Positions 1 to 7,891 are shown, numbered from the stretch's first letter. The stretch: DNA of 21,943 bases from Bog-756 sp037141235 (GCA_037141235.1 JBAXCY010000027.1:1-21943), one strand, 5' to 3'. Notes: generated by a model not told the origin, from the sequence alone. Numbers and translations: made by a program.

Positions 1-36
1 CGGGGTGACTGCCGGGGTGACTGCCGGGGTGACTGC
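1..36. repeat. 12-bp tandem repeat, three copies, inside the GT4 gene
   Basis: The unit CGGGGTGACTGC occurs three times without a mismatch at 1-12, 13-24 and 25-36, and a fourth copy breaks off after CGGGG. The array may continue beyond the left edge. As 12 is a multiple of three, each unit adds Arg-Gln-Ser-Pro to the minus-strand protein without shifting frame, so copy-number change would alter linker length rather than switch the gene off. Confidence 0.9.
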
Positions 37-536
37 CGGGGAGCGGAGTTCTGAGCACCACCAGCACCACCACCTCCGACGCCGAGGTCGTGCACGGTGT
101 TCACGATGCCAGGCACCCCAGCAGCCCGGGCGGCCAGCCGGTCGAATCGCCCGGACCCAGGTTGGTGGGTGTGGACGATGTCCGGACGCAGGCGTCGAAG
201 TAGGCGCGTCAGCTTGGCTGCGGCGACCAGGTCTCCAACCGGGGATCCCGAACGGCTCGAGGAGGGGAGCGAAATGTGGCGGAGTCCAAGGGTGGCCAGG
301 CGGCCGGCGCTGGGTCCGGGCGGACAGATCCCTATGACCTCCAACCCCTCGCCGGTGAAGGCCTCCAGATGGCCGCTCAGGTGGCGGGCCAGTTCGGAAT
401 CCGAGGTGGCCACGTGTACCAGGCGCCGCCCATGGAGATTGACGGGGGAAATCCGGTCGGGACCCGATGCCTCCCTGTGGTCCACTCTGGCATCGTACCT
501 GGAAGGGTTCCCATTGGGGTCGATCTGCGATTCCAT
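1..536 (-). CDS. GT4-type glycosyltransferase, N-terminal part (cut by left edge)
   Basis: Reading leftward from ATG at 536-534, an open frame of 178 codons runs off the window edge. After a ~35-residue polar leader it shows a Rossmann-like N-terminal donor/acceptor domain of the GT4 (GT-B) class: a strand at residues 39-44 (LVHVAT), the segment RPDIVHTHQPGSGRFDRLAA at about 118-137, and the strand-turn GVPGIVNTVHDLG at 140-152. GT4 enzymes transfer a sugar from a nucleotide donor to a growing glycan at the cytoplasmic membrane. The catalytic C-terminal half is outside the window. After VHDLG the protein enters a Gly/Ala-rich stretch and then an in-frame Arg-Gln-Ser-Pro repeat, unusual inside this domain. 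A GTG directly precedes the ATG, and an in-frame stop lies six codons above the ATG. The gene is divergent from the Wzm gene. Family is well supported; substrate is unknown. Confidence 0.8.
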   Translation of the reverse strand, partial: MESQIDPNGNPSRYDARVDHREASGPDRISPVNLHGRRLVHVATSDSELARHLSGHLEAFTGEGLEVIGICPPGPSAGRLATLGLRHISLPSSSRSGSPVGDLVAAAKLTRLLRRLRPDIVHTHQPGSGRFDRLAARAAGVPGIVNTVHDLGVGGGGAGGAQNSAPRQSPRQSPRQSP

Positions 537-656
537 CACCTCACGGGAAAATCAGGCGCAGAAGTATCGAATCCGACCATGGCTGCGGTAGCATTGCGTA
601 CTGGTAAACAGCCATTGCCGGGCATCAGTTGCCGGCTCAAGGGGGGACTACCACCA

Positions 657-1589
657 ATGACTGATCTGGCCGTCGATCAGCCGGACAACAACGTCCCACT
701 GATCGTTACCGACCTGGCGTCGATCCCAGCTGAACCCCCGGCGGACATCTTGTACGTGCACAAGGTGTCGCTCATGGCGTCGCTCAAGACTCTGTGGGCG
801 CATCGGGAGATCATGTACACGCTGGCCGAGCGCGACTTCCGGGTGCAGTACAAGCAGGCAGTCCTGGGTGCGGCATGGGCCGTGCTCAGCCCGGTAGCCA
901 CCCTGGTGATCTTCGTCGTGGTGTTCTCGCGGCTGAAGCAGGCCTTCCCCACCAGTGGGATCCCCTATCCCCTCTACGCGTTCGTGGGCATTTTGTGCTG
1001 GACCTTCTTCGCCCAGGCGCTGGGCAACGGTGGAAGCTCGCTCCTGGCCAACAAGGCACTGCTGGCCAAGACCCAGTTCCCCCGAGAGTGCTTTCCGCTC
1101 GAGACCATGTTGGTGACGGCCGTCAACACCATGCTGTCGTGGATCCCGTTGGCGCTCCTCTTTGTGATCTTTGGACGGGCCCCTCGGTTGGCCACGCTCT
1201 GGGTCCCGCTCTTCATGCTGATCGAAGTGCTCTTCGCCGCCGGGATCACGCTGGCCGTGTCCAGTCTGATCATCCAGATGCGCGACCTCCAGCAGGTCCT
1301 GCCCATCATTGTCTCGCTGGGCATCTTCATGACCCCGGTGATCTGGCCGTTCTCCTACATTCCCACCGCCTACCACCTCTTCGGCGACGTCACGGTGAAC
1401 CTGCAAGCCGTCTACGGCTTCTTCAACCCATTAGGGCCAGTCATCAACAGCGTGCGACAGACCATGCTGCTCGGCCTGAACCCCAGCTGGTGGCCGTTGA
1501 CCACGGCGTTTATCGGGTCCCTCTGCTACATCACACTGGGCTACAAGATCTTCAAGCGCTACGAGGTGAACTTTGCCGACATTGCCTAA
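657..1589 (+). CDS. wzm: Polysaccharide ABC exporter permease (Wzm-type, ABC-2 family)
   Basis: A 310-residue integral membrane protein, the transmembrane half of an ABC exporter that moves lipid-linked polysaccharide across the cytoplasmic membrane. A ~45-residue cytoplasmic leader is followed by the family signature LAERDFRVQYKQAVLGAAW and then about six hydrophobic helices (AVLSPVATLVIFVVVFSRL; YPLYAFVGILCWTFFAQAL; the SWIPLALLFVIF region; LWVPLFMLIEVLFAAGITLA; VLPIIVSLGIFMTPVIWPF; TTAFIGSLCYITLGYKIF). The motif FNPLGPVINSVRQTMLLG near the C-terminus is also typical. The frame is open far upstream, but ATG 657 is chosen because the hydrophilic leader starts there and AAGGGGGGAC at 639-648 is a good ribosome site. 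It overlaps the following ATPase gene, so the two are translationally coupled. Length is slightly above the usual ~260 because of the leader. Confidence 0.92.
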   Translation: MTDLAVDQPDNNVPLIVTDLASIPAEPPADILYVHKVSLMASLKTLWAHREIMYTLAERDFRVQYKQAVLGAAWAVLSPVATLVIFVVVFSRLKQAFPTSGIPYPLYAFVGILCWTFFAQALGNGGSSLLANKALLAKTQFPRECFPLETMLVTAVNTMLSWIPLALLFVIFGRAPRLATLWVPLFMLIEVLFAAGITLAVSSLIIQMRDLQQVLPIIVSLGIFMTPVIWPFSYIPTAYHLFGDVTVNLQAVYGFFNPLGPVINSVRQTMLLGLNPSWWPLTTAFIGSLCYITLGYKIFKRYEVNFADIA

Positions 1590-2766
1590 CGGGAGCGTCC
1601 AGGTCGAACAGGTCTGGAAGAAGTTCCGGTCCGACAAGACCGCGCCGCTCTTCTACGACCAGATCACGCGGTTGAGCAAGCGAGTGACGGAACGCGGCAA
1701 GCCGGGCTGGCGTTGGGTCCTGAAGGATGTGAACTTCGAGGTCGCCCCGGGCGAGAGCTTGGCCCTGATCGGTGTCAACGGGTCAGGCAAGACCACCCTC
1801 CTCAAGATCCTGAGCCAAGTCACCTTCCAGTCCGCAGGACGGTGCACGGTGGCCGGTCGGATAGGCGCCCTGCTGAGTGTGACCAGCGGCCTTCATCCAG
1901 ACCTCAACGGCCGGGAGAACATCTACCTCTACGGAGCAGTGCTCGGCATGAGTCGCGAGGACATCCGTCGCAAGTTCGACACCATCGTGGAGTTCGCCGA
2001 ACTCGAAGATGCTATCGATCGGCAGATCAAGTTCTACTCAATGGGCATGCAGATGCGACTCGGATTCTCCATCGCCGCTTTCCTCGAACCCGACGTGCTC
2101 CTCGTGGACGAGGTGCTGGCCGTGGGCGACGCCAACTTTCAGCAGAAATGCCTCCGTCGCATCGGCGAAATCGTCCGCGACGGCACCACCTTGCTCTACG
2201 TCTCTCACGATCTGGCATCGGTGGAAGCCTCCTGCGACCGAGCAGTGTGGCTGTCCGACTCGGTCGTGCGGGCCTCGGGCCCCACCAAGGACGTGGTCAC
2301 CATGTACCGGACGGCAGTAGAGCAGAGTTCGACGCTCCTCAGCACCAAGGACGGTGTGGTCCGGGTGGTCAAAGCCGAACTGCATGCGGCCGACGGCGGC
2401 CAACTCCGTTCGGAGTGCGAGGTCGAAGTGCGCCTGGTCCTCAACGCCCCGGAGCGGTGTATGGCCAGCTTCTTCATCGGTATCTCCCAGGGCACGGCAT
2501 TCCCGATGTTCGTCATCGACCATCAAGGGACGATGCCCGAGGGAGACTTTGAGATCGTGTGCAAGTTGGGCTACCTGCCGCTTCCCAAGGGGCACTACTC
2601 GCTCTGGACGGCCATTACCGGATTCCCCAAGGGGAAGAAGGACCCGTACCTACCGTGGCAGCCCGTCATCTCCTTCGAGGCGTTCGGCCCGGACCGGATG
2701 GAGCCGCCCGAAGGTGTGATGGCGCTGTCGCCGGTCTACGTCGGTGCCGCGTGGACGGTCAGCTGA
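1573..2766 (+). CDS. wzt: Polysaccharide ABC exporter ATPase with C-terminal domain (Wzt-type)
   Basis: A 397-residue ATP-binding partner of the preceding permease. Visible motifs: Walker A GVNGSGKTT (67-75), ABC signature YSMGMQMRLGFS (155-166), Walker B VLLVDE (175-180), and H-loop histidine in SHD (211-213). Beyond about residue 245 lies a ~150-residue beta-rich extension. In Wzt proteins of this architecture the extension binds the modified non-reducing end of the finished polysaccharide and gates export. The start is TTG at 1573, giving a 17-base overlap with the permease and GAGGTG at 1563-1568 just upstream; an in-frame TTG at 1582 is an alternative. Conserved residues suggest an active ATPase. 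That the extension recognises a methyl or sulfate cap made by neighbouring enzymes is inference from context. Confidence 0.92.
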   Translation: MPTLPNGSVQVEQVWKKFRSDKTAPLFYDQITRLSKRVTERGKPGWRWVLKDVNFEVAPGESLALIGVNGSGKTTLLKILSQVTFQSAGRCTVAGRIGALLSVTSGLHPDLNGRENIYLYGAVLGMSREDIRRKFDTIVEFAELEDAIDRQIKFYSMGMQMRLGFSIAAFLEPDVLLVDEVLAVGDANFQQKCLRRIGEIVRDGTTLLYVSHDLASVEASCDRAVWLSDSVVRASGPTKDVVTMYRTAVEQSSTLLSTKDGVVRVVKAELHAADGGQLRSECEVEVRLVLNAPERCMASFFIGISQGTAFPMFVIDHQGTMPEGDFEIVCKLGYLPLPKGHYSLWTAITGFPKGKKDPYLPWQPVISFEAFGPDRMEPPEGVMALSPVYVGAAWTVS

Positions 2767-2768
2767 CC
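2757..2768. repeat. 12-bp perfect palindrome over the wzt stop codon
   Basis: GGTCAGCTGACC is self-complementary and spans the TGA of the ATPase gene (2764-2766), next to the 40-bp convergent junction with the minus-strand glycosyltransferase. It could help end transcription, but there is no spacer loop and no T-run, so a terminator role is weakly supported. Confidence 0.3.
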
Positions 2769-2806
2769 GACCCGCAGTGCGCCCTAGCGTCGACTGCTTG
2801 GCGAAC

Positions 2807-3643
2807 CTAAGGGAAGAAGACCCTGAGCCTCAGCGATGCCTCGAGTCGGCCGAGCCGGGTTCCTGCCCCGCGGGCCCACTCGATGCGCCGAGTCGGCTGC
2901 GCCAGGCGGGGCAACGAAATGATCAGCCACAGCCATGCCTTGAGCGCACTGTTTAAATCTCGATGAGCCCCGGCCTTGCGATAGCGCTTGTGGAGCAAGG
3001 GCCCGCATCGCCCGTAGGCGTAGGCCTGCCAGAACACTTCCCGGAAGTCCATACGGGCCCGTTTGGCCACTACGGCCTCGGGCACCTCGGCGAAGGTGAA
3101 CCCCCGGAGCTGCATCCTCCAGCACAGATCGATGTCCTCGCCGGGAACGAAATACTCGTCGAATCCGCCGACCTCTTCGAACGGACCTCGCCGGACGCCC
3201 AGGTTGGCGCCGAGGCCGGCGGGGAGGAAGCCGAGCTGATGGGTGGCGGCCCGCACCGGAAGTGACGGCGGGATGGTGTTGAGGCTCCAGAAGTCGAAGC
3301 GGCCGACGATGAGGTCGGTGGTCTTCAGCCCCTCTACGCATGCAGCCAGCCAGCCAGCCAGAACCACATCGTCGGCATCGCAGAATGCCAGGTACTCGCC
3401 GCCTGCGACATCGACACCGGCATTGCGGGCCGCCGAGGTCCCAGCCAAGCCCGACGCATCGACGACCACGAACTTGGGGTGCCAGGATGCCCAGTCCCTG
3501 GCAAAGGCGAGGGTGCCATCGGTCGAGCCGTTGTCGGCGATGATCACCTCCCACGGTTCGTCACACCGCTGTGCTTGGAGTGCGCGCAGTTGTTCCTCCA
3601 AGACGGGCATGCCGTTACGCACCGGGATGATGATACTGATCAT
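2807..3643 (-). CDS. GT2 family glycosyltransferase
   Basis: A complete 278-residue GT-A fold glycosyltransferase. It begins with the classic MISIIIPVRNG strand, followed by VIIADNGSTDGT (33-44) for the nucleotide-sugar pocket, AARNAGVDVAGGEYLAFCDADD (71-92) with the metal-binding DADD at 89-92, and the acceptor-side FVPGEDIDLCWRMQLRGF segment with the ED pair that usually carries the catalytic base. The C-terminal ~70 residues are basic with one hydrophobic stretch (AWLWLIISLP) that probably associates with the membrane. It is convergent with the exporter genes and divergent from the next glycosyltransferase, so it is transcribed alone. Residues expected for activity are present. Donor and acceptor sugars cannot be deduced. 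The start codon lies in a small inverted repeat (GATGAT/ATCATC on the plus strand). Confidence 0.92.
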   Translation of the reverse strand: MISIIIPVRNGMPVLEEQLRALQAQRCDEPWEVIIADNGSTDGTLAFARDWASWHPKFVVVDASGLAGTSAARNAGVDVAGGEYLAFCDADDVVLAGWLAACVEGLKTTDLIVGRFDFWSLNTIPPSLPVRAATHQLGFLPAGLGANLGVRRGPFEEVGGFDEYFVPGEDIDLCWRMQLRGFTFAEVPEAVVAKRARMDFREVFWQAYAYGRCGPLLHKRYRKAGAHRDLNSALKAWLWLIISLPRLAQPTRRIEWARGAGTRLGRLEASLRLRVFFP

Positions 3644-3859
3644 CGTGCACTCGGTCCCTCGGGATGGCTCGAACTCATCATCGACCTCATCATTGAACTA
3701 CCGGTCGCCAATTGTTGCCGCAGCAACCGACCTCGACGCAATCAACACCGGCTGCTCCTCCCTAGTGTCCGATCCGCCACGATCCGCAGACGATGTTGCA
3801 GAACGTAGCGGTAGCGCGGAACCTCCGCACCGACGACACCTGCCCGCGAGGGGCACTGT

Positions 3860-3865
3860 TAGCCT
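3860..3865 (+). promoter_or_regulatory. Candidate -10 box (TAGCCT) for a leaderless transcript
   Basis: TAGCCT fits TANNNT and lies six bases before GTG 3872. If transcription begins at that GTG, a four-codon reading frame (3872-3886) would be translated first; its TGA overlaps the ATG of the glycosyltransferase at 3883 as ATGA. No convincing -35 box is seen. Confidence 0.45.
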
Positions 3866-3882
3866 AACCCTGTGAACGCCAG

Positions 3883-4911
3883 ATGAGCAGCCACGATGCC
3901 CCAGAGCCGATGGTCGGGACCGTTGTCGCCAGTCTGGTCCGGTCGGTGACCGCCGTAGTCCTGACCTATCGCCGGCCCCGGTTGGCCAGCGACGTAGTGC
4001 GGTCGCTGCTCAACGGCGAGGGCTTCGGTCCCGAGCAGATCGTGGTGGTGGTCAACGGAGATGGCGGACTCGATGATCCTGATCTGGAGGCCGTGGTGCG
4101 TATGGTGCGCCTGCCGGTCAACACCGGCCCAGCCGGTGGGTTTCGGGCTGGGCTCGAGGTGGCGACCGGCGACCCTGAGTGCGAGTGGGTCTACCTATGC
4201 GAGGACGACATCGGCTTGTTCGACCTACCCACGCCCCGCGTGGCTGACCTCGTGGCTCGAGTCGACGTGCTGGCTCCAGCCCATCCGGCCTTGGGTGCGG
4301 TGGTGGCCTACGGGAGGAGTTTCGTCGGGCGCGGGGCACACACGGTAAACGTGGTGCCAACGGCCGCCGGCTTCGTCCCGGTGGATGTTGCCTGCTGGGG
4401 CGCCACCTTGGTGTCCCGTCGGGTGGTCGATGCCGGAGTGCTGCCCGATCCCGACCTCTTCTTCGGGGTCGAGGACTTCGACTTCTTCTGTCAGGTACGC
4501 GAAGCCGGCTTCGAGGTGCTGGTGGACGGGGAGGCTGCGCGCGCGGTAGCAAGCCAGCAGACCAACGAAGGCCGGGACGAGGCGATCCGGGCTGATCGGC
4601 CCAACGATGCCGCCGAAGCGTGGCGTGCCTACTATCACGCCCGGAACTCGTTGGAACTGTGTCGCCGGCATGGCCGCCGGTCGTGGAGCGCCTGGCACTT
4701 GGCGTACTCGATCCGACACTTGCAGGCCGCTCGCAGCGGAGCCGAACGGTCGGCCATCGTGCACGGGCTGTGGGACGGCGTGCGCGGTCGCTTGGGCCAG
4801 AACCCCACCTATCAGCGCGACGCCGGTGAGTACGGGCGTGTGGACGGCGCTGGCCAGGTCATACCCAAGGTGGCTGATTCCGGCTCCCCGCAGTCCGACA
4901 AGGGGTCCTGA
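3883..4911 (+). CDS. GT2 glycosyltransferase, galactofuranosyl/rhamnosyltransferase-like
   Basis: A 342-residue GT2 enzyme of the GlfT2/WbbL-like branch. Landmarks: TAVVLTYRRP at 23-32; the branch-typical NTGPAGGFRAGLEVA at 80-94; metal-binding EDD at 107-109 (YLCEDDIGLF); FFGVEDFDFFCQVREAGFEV with the acidic catalytic region; and AYYHARNSLEL, a conserved YYxxRN element, followed by the C-terminal LWDGVRGRLGQNP. Enzymes of this branch commonly transfer galactofuranose or rhamnose to lipid-linked or polymer acceptors, but specificity is not readable here. ATG 3883 is used; an in-frame ATG at 3910 would remove nine residues and still keep the domain. Only three bases separate the stop from asnB, so the two form an operon. 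A paralogue with the same motifs lies at 11802-12644. Confidence 0.9.
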   Translation: MSSHDAPEPMVGTVVASLVRSVTAVVLTYRRPRLASDVVRSLLNGEGFGPEQIVVVVNGDGGLDDPDLEAVVRMVRLPVNTGPAGGFRAGLEVATGDPECEWVYLCEDDIGLFDLPTPRVADLVARVDVLAPAHPALGAVVAYGRSFVGRGAHTVNVVPTAAGFVPVDVACWGATLVSRRVVDAGVLPDPDLFFGVEDFDFFCQVREAGFEVLVDGEAARAVASQQTNEGRDEAIRADRPNDAAEAWRAYYHARNSLELCRRHGRRSWSAWHLAYSIRHLQAARSGAERSAIVHGLWDGVRGRLGQNPTYQRDAGEYGRVDGAGQVIPKVADSGSPQSDKGS

Positions 4912-4914
4912 CCA

Positions 4915-6885
4915 ATGTGTGGAATTGCCGGACTGGTCGACTCGGCCCGCTCTTGTGGCGTGGACCGTCTGGGTGCGGACGCGGCCGCTATGGCGGCCAC
5001 GCTGATCCATCGGGGTCCCGACGACCACGGGCTGTGGGTCGATCCGCAAGGCCGGGCCGCCTTCTCCCACCGACGCCTTTCCATCGTCGATCTCAGCCCG
5101 CTCGGCCACCAGCCCATGGTCTCTGCCGATGAGCGGTGGACGATGGCCTACAACGGCGAGGTCTACAACACGGCTGATCTGCGGCGCCGGCTCGAGGCCG
5201 AGGGCATGGGATTCCGCGGGCATTCTGATACCGAGGTACTCCTAGGTGCCGTGCAGGCATGGGGCGTCGCCCGGGCATTGGAAGCGGCCGAGGGGATGTT
5301 CGCCATCGCACTGTGGGACCGCCGGGAGTGCCAGCTACACCTGGTCCGGGACCGCTTTGGCGAAAAGCCGCTGTACTACGGATGGGTGGATGGCCGCCTG
5401 GCCTTCGCCTCGGAACTGAAGGCCATCGCCGGGCTTCCTGGGTTCGCCCCCACGATCGACCGCGAGGCGATCGCCCTCTATCTCCGTCACAACTGCATCC
5501 CCGGACCGCACTCGATCTACCAGGGGATCGCCAAGCTGCCGCCAGGCACCCGAGTCGTCTTTGGGCTCGACGACCGGCCTGGCACCATGCCCGCGCCACA
5601 GGCGTACTGGTCGGCCCGGGACGCTGTCGAGGAAGCCATGGCTGACCCGGCGACGGGTTCGGACGAGGAGCTGACCGACCAGCTGGAGTCGGTGCTGGCC
5701 GCGTCGATAGCGAACCGCATGGTGGCCGACGTGCCGGTAGGCGCGTTCCTGTCTGGTGGCATCGACTCGAGCATCGTGGTGGCGCTGATGCAGCAGGCAT
5801 CGAGCCGGCCGGTGCGGACCTTCACCATCGGTTTCGATGATCGGGCCTACGACGAGTCCGGGGAAGCCCAAGCGGTGGCAGCCCACCTCGGGACCGATCA
5901 CACCGCGCTGCGGGTGACCGAGTCGGATGCTGCCGATGTGATCCCGGAACTGCCCGGCATCTGGGATGAGCCGTTCGCCGACTCGTCGCAGATCCCGGTG
6001 CTCCTGGTGAGCCGGCTGGCTCGATCCCAGGTGACGGTCTCGCTTTCGGGCGATGGGGGCGACGAACTCTTCGCCGGGTATAACCGGCATGCCTATTTGG
6101 AGCGCATCTGGGGCCAGGCCTCGCGGCTACCCGACCCGGTGAGACGGTCGTTGGGGGCAGCCATGCTCCGGGTGCCCCCTGGACTCGTGGACTCTGCGGC
6201 CAAAGTGACCCGGCTGCTTCCCGCCGCCTACCAGGTGCGGGTTCCGTCTTCCAAGGTGGCCAAGGTGGGGAAGGTGCTGGCTTCTGCCACCCCTCAAGAT
6301 GCCTACTTGGGACTGGTCTCTCACTGGGCTCATCCCGAGTCGATGGTGCTGGGTGTGGGGAAGACGGCATCGATGGCCAGTCGGCCGGAAGAGTGGCCGA
6401 GCCTGCCCACCGTGACCGAGCAGATGCTGTGGCTCGATCTGGTCGGCTATCTACCCGACGACATCCTCACCAAGGTGGATCGTGCGGCCATGGCCACATC
6501 CCTCGAGACCCGGGTGCCCTTCTTGGACCGCGATGTGTTCGATCTGGCCTGGCGGCTACCGATGGATCTGAAGATCCGCGATGGGGTGACCAAGTGGATC
6601 CTCCGCCAGGTGCTCTACCGGCACGTCCCCCAAGCACTGGTGGATCGCCCGAAGATGGGCTTCGGTCTGCCCGTCGGGTCCTGGCTGCGCGGCCCACTGC
6701 GTCCATGGGCAGAAGAGTTGCTGGCCGAACCGCGCCTGGCATCTCAAGGGCTGTTGGATCCCGAACCCATCCGCCGGGCCTGGGCCCTGCATCAGTCGGG
6801 TCGCCGTGACCTCGCACACGAACTTTGGGACATCATCGCCCTGCAGGCGTGGTTGGACCGCTGGATGCCGGGCCTCTCGGGCTGA
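4915..6885 (+). CDS. asnB: Asparagine synthase-type glutamine amidotransferase
   Basis: A 656-residue AsnB-family enzyme. The N-terminal class II glutaminase domain begins with the catalytic Cys2 (MCGIAGLV) and has HRGPDDHG, SHRRLSIVDLSPLGHQPM, MAYNGEVYN and HSDTEVLL. The C-terminal ATP-pyrophosphatase domain has SGGIDSS at 280-286, SLSGDGGDELFAGYNRH and DILTKVDRAAMATSLETRVP. The reaction transfers ammonia from glutamine to an adenylated carboxylate. The housekeeping substrate is aspartate, but copies embedded in glycan clusters are often suspected of amidating a sugar acid or peptide side chain. Here it sits 3 bp downstream of a glycosyltransferase, which makes that role plausible but unproven. 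All catalytic motifs look intact. The start is fixed because Cys2 must follow the initiator Met. Confidence 0.93.
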   Translation: MCGIAGLVDSARSCGVDRLGADAAAMAATLIHRGPDDHGLWVDPQGRAAFSHRRLSIVDLSPLGHQPMVSADERWTMAYNGEVYNTADLRRRLEAEGMGFRGHSDTEVLLGAVQAWGVARALEAAEGMFAIALWDRRECQLHLVRDRFGEKPLYYGWVDGRLAFASELKAIAGLPGFAPTIDREAIALYLRHNCIPGPHSIYQGIAKLPPGTRVVFGLDDRPGTMPAPQAYWSARDAVEEAMADPATGSDEELTDQLESVLAASIANRMVADVPVGAFLSGGIDSSIVVALMQQASSRPVRTFTIGFDDRAYDESGEAQAVAAHLGTDHTALRVTESDAADVIPELPGIWDEPFADSSQIPVLLVSRLARSQVTVSLSGDGGDELFAGYNRHAYLERIWGQASRLPDPVRRSLGAAMLRVPPGLVDSAAKVTRLLPAAYQVRVPSSKVAKVGKVLASATPQDAYLGLVSHWAHPESMVLGVGKTASMASRPEEWPSLPTVTEQMLWLDLVGYLPDDILTKVDRAAMATSLETRVPFLDRDVFDLAWRLPMDLKIRDGVTKWILRQVLYRHVPQALVDRPKMGFGLPVGSWLRGPLRPWAEELLAEPRLASQGLLDPEPIRRAWALHQSGRRDLAHELWDIIALQAWLDRWMPGLSG

Positions 6886-6890
6886 GCCAA

Positions 6891-6935
6891 CAACCAGCCG
6901 CCAGGCAACCAGCCGCCAGGCAATCAGCCGTTCAG
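6891..6935. repeat. 15-bp tandem repeat in the asnB/sulfotransferase junction
   Basis: CAACCAGCCGCCAGG occurs perfectly at 6891-6905 and 6906-6920, followed by a degenerate third copy CAATCAGCCGTTCAG at 6921-6935 that overlaps the stop codon of the minus-strand sulfotransferase (6932-6934). It fills nearly the whole 46-bp convergent junction. It appears to be a local slippage duplication. Confidence 0.85.
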
Positions 6936-7891
6936 GAGCGAGGCAGCGTCCGCTCGAAGTCGGCGTCTCCCCAGGTGGTGATGGGGAACCATCCGAGGAC
7001 GCGTCGCAAGGTGGCCAACTGCTCGTCGTCGAGCCGGTGCTGCCACGAGTCGGACAGCTCGGATGCCACCCGCTTGGTGACGAACCCTTCGCCCGGGGTG
7101 TCGTTGTCCACCAAGAACTGCTCGGTGGCATCGCTCCACTCGAGACTCAGATCGGCAAAGAGCGTCCGGAAGGTGGCCACCGAGTCGGTGCACAGCTGCT
7201 CATGTGTCCGCACCTGCCACTCGGGGTGCCGTGTCATGGCCTCTTCGAGTGCAGCCACCAGCAGGCCGATCCGCCAGCTCATCTTTTCGATGGGATCGTC
7301 ACCGGGCTGGGGGGCGCCCCATCGTTCGCTGTAGCGGGCCCGGACCTCGGGGCGTGACTCCAACGTAGAGTTGCGGCCGTCCTTCAGCTGCACTTCCATC
7401 CAGCTGGCCAGCACATTTGCGGGGTGGCGCAGGAGCACCAAGGGCGTGATGTCGAACTCGTTGGCGATCCACTCGAGGGAGAGCTGGGCGTGGATCGACT
7501 TGGCGATCACTCGTCCAGGAGCGGGACTTCCAGGACGGGGGTTGCGGGCCAGTGTGGCCGCTGCCCACGTGGTGAGGTCCATGCGTCCCTCGAAGATTCG
7601 AGTGGTCGCACCTGGGCCCAAGAGCCGGCGAGCCTGGCCGGACCGCCAGTCCTCGGTCGCTCCCGTCAGGATCCACGCCCACAGCCCTCGGTAAGGCTTG
7701 GCCTGTTGACCCGGGACCAGACACGGATAGCGCCCCAACGAGTGTTTGGCATGGATAGCGGCTGGATACTTGTCTTCGTTATCGGGCTCAGGGATCTTGA
7801 TCACCCCCGGGCTGGTGCCGAGGACGCGCATGGTCCACGTGGTGCCGGACCGCGGCAGGCCAGCGATGACGATCGGGCGCTCGCCAGTCAT
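6932..7891 (-). CDS. PAPS-dependent sulfotransferase
   Basis: A 319-residue cytosolic-type sulfotransferase that moves the sulfuryl group of PAPS to a hydroxyl or amine acceptor. The 5'-phosphosulfate loop is AGLPRSGTTW (10-19) close to the N-terminus, with the basic residue (R14) and Thr pair. The 3'-phosphate site LLRHPANVLASW has R155 and S163 with the usual eight-residue spacing. C-terminal ERWG and MSWRIG segments resemble the acceptor side of Sulfotransfer_1/3-like proteins. It overlaps the upstream glycosyltransferase by four bases (ATGA, 7888-7891), so the two are cotranslated and may act on the same product. It is clearly divergent from the two sulfotransferases at 8942-10707. Acceptor unknown; polysaccharide or glycolipid is inferred from context. 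Confidence 0.88.
   Translation of the reverse strand: MTGERPIVIAGLPRSGTTWTMRVLGTSPGVIKIPEPDNEDKYPAAIHAKHSLGRYPCLVPGQQAKPYRGLWAWILTGATEDWRSGQARRLLGPGATTRIFEGRMDLTTWAAATLARNPRPGSPAPGRVIAKSIHAQLSLEWIANEFDITPLVLLRHPANVLASWMEVQLKDGRNSTLESRPEVRARYSERWGAPQPGDDPIEKMSWRIGLLVAALEEAMTRHPEWQVRTHEQLCTDSVATFRTLFADLSLEWSDATEQFLVDNDTPGEGFVTKRVASELSDSWQHRLDDEQLATLRRVLGWFPITTWGDADFERTLPRS

Noticed and set aside
276..656. Extended N-terminus for the Wzm protein
   Set aside because: The extra 127 residues are low-complexity, overlap the divergent GT4 gene, and a good ribosome site precedes ATG 657.
648..1406. A 252-codon open frame opposite the Wzm gene
   Set aside because: It is a shadow of a strongly biased GC-rich gene; its product is a His/Gln/Glu/Arg-rich low-information sequence, while the plus strand has clear family motifs.
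3644..3882. Possible small gene or RNA in the 239-bp divergent spacer
   Set aside because: Only a small GTTGC/GCAAC hairpin and a CTCATCAT direct repeat are visible; no frame has coding character and no known RNA fold was recognised.
4225..5223. A 332-codon minus-strand frame spanning the GT2/asnB junction
   Set aside because: It crosses two convincing plus-strand genes and has no recognisable domain.
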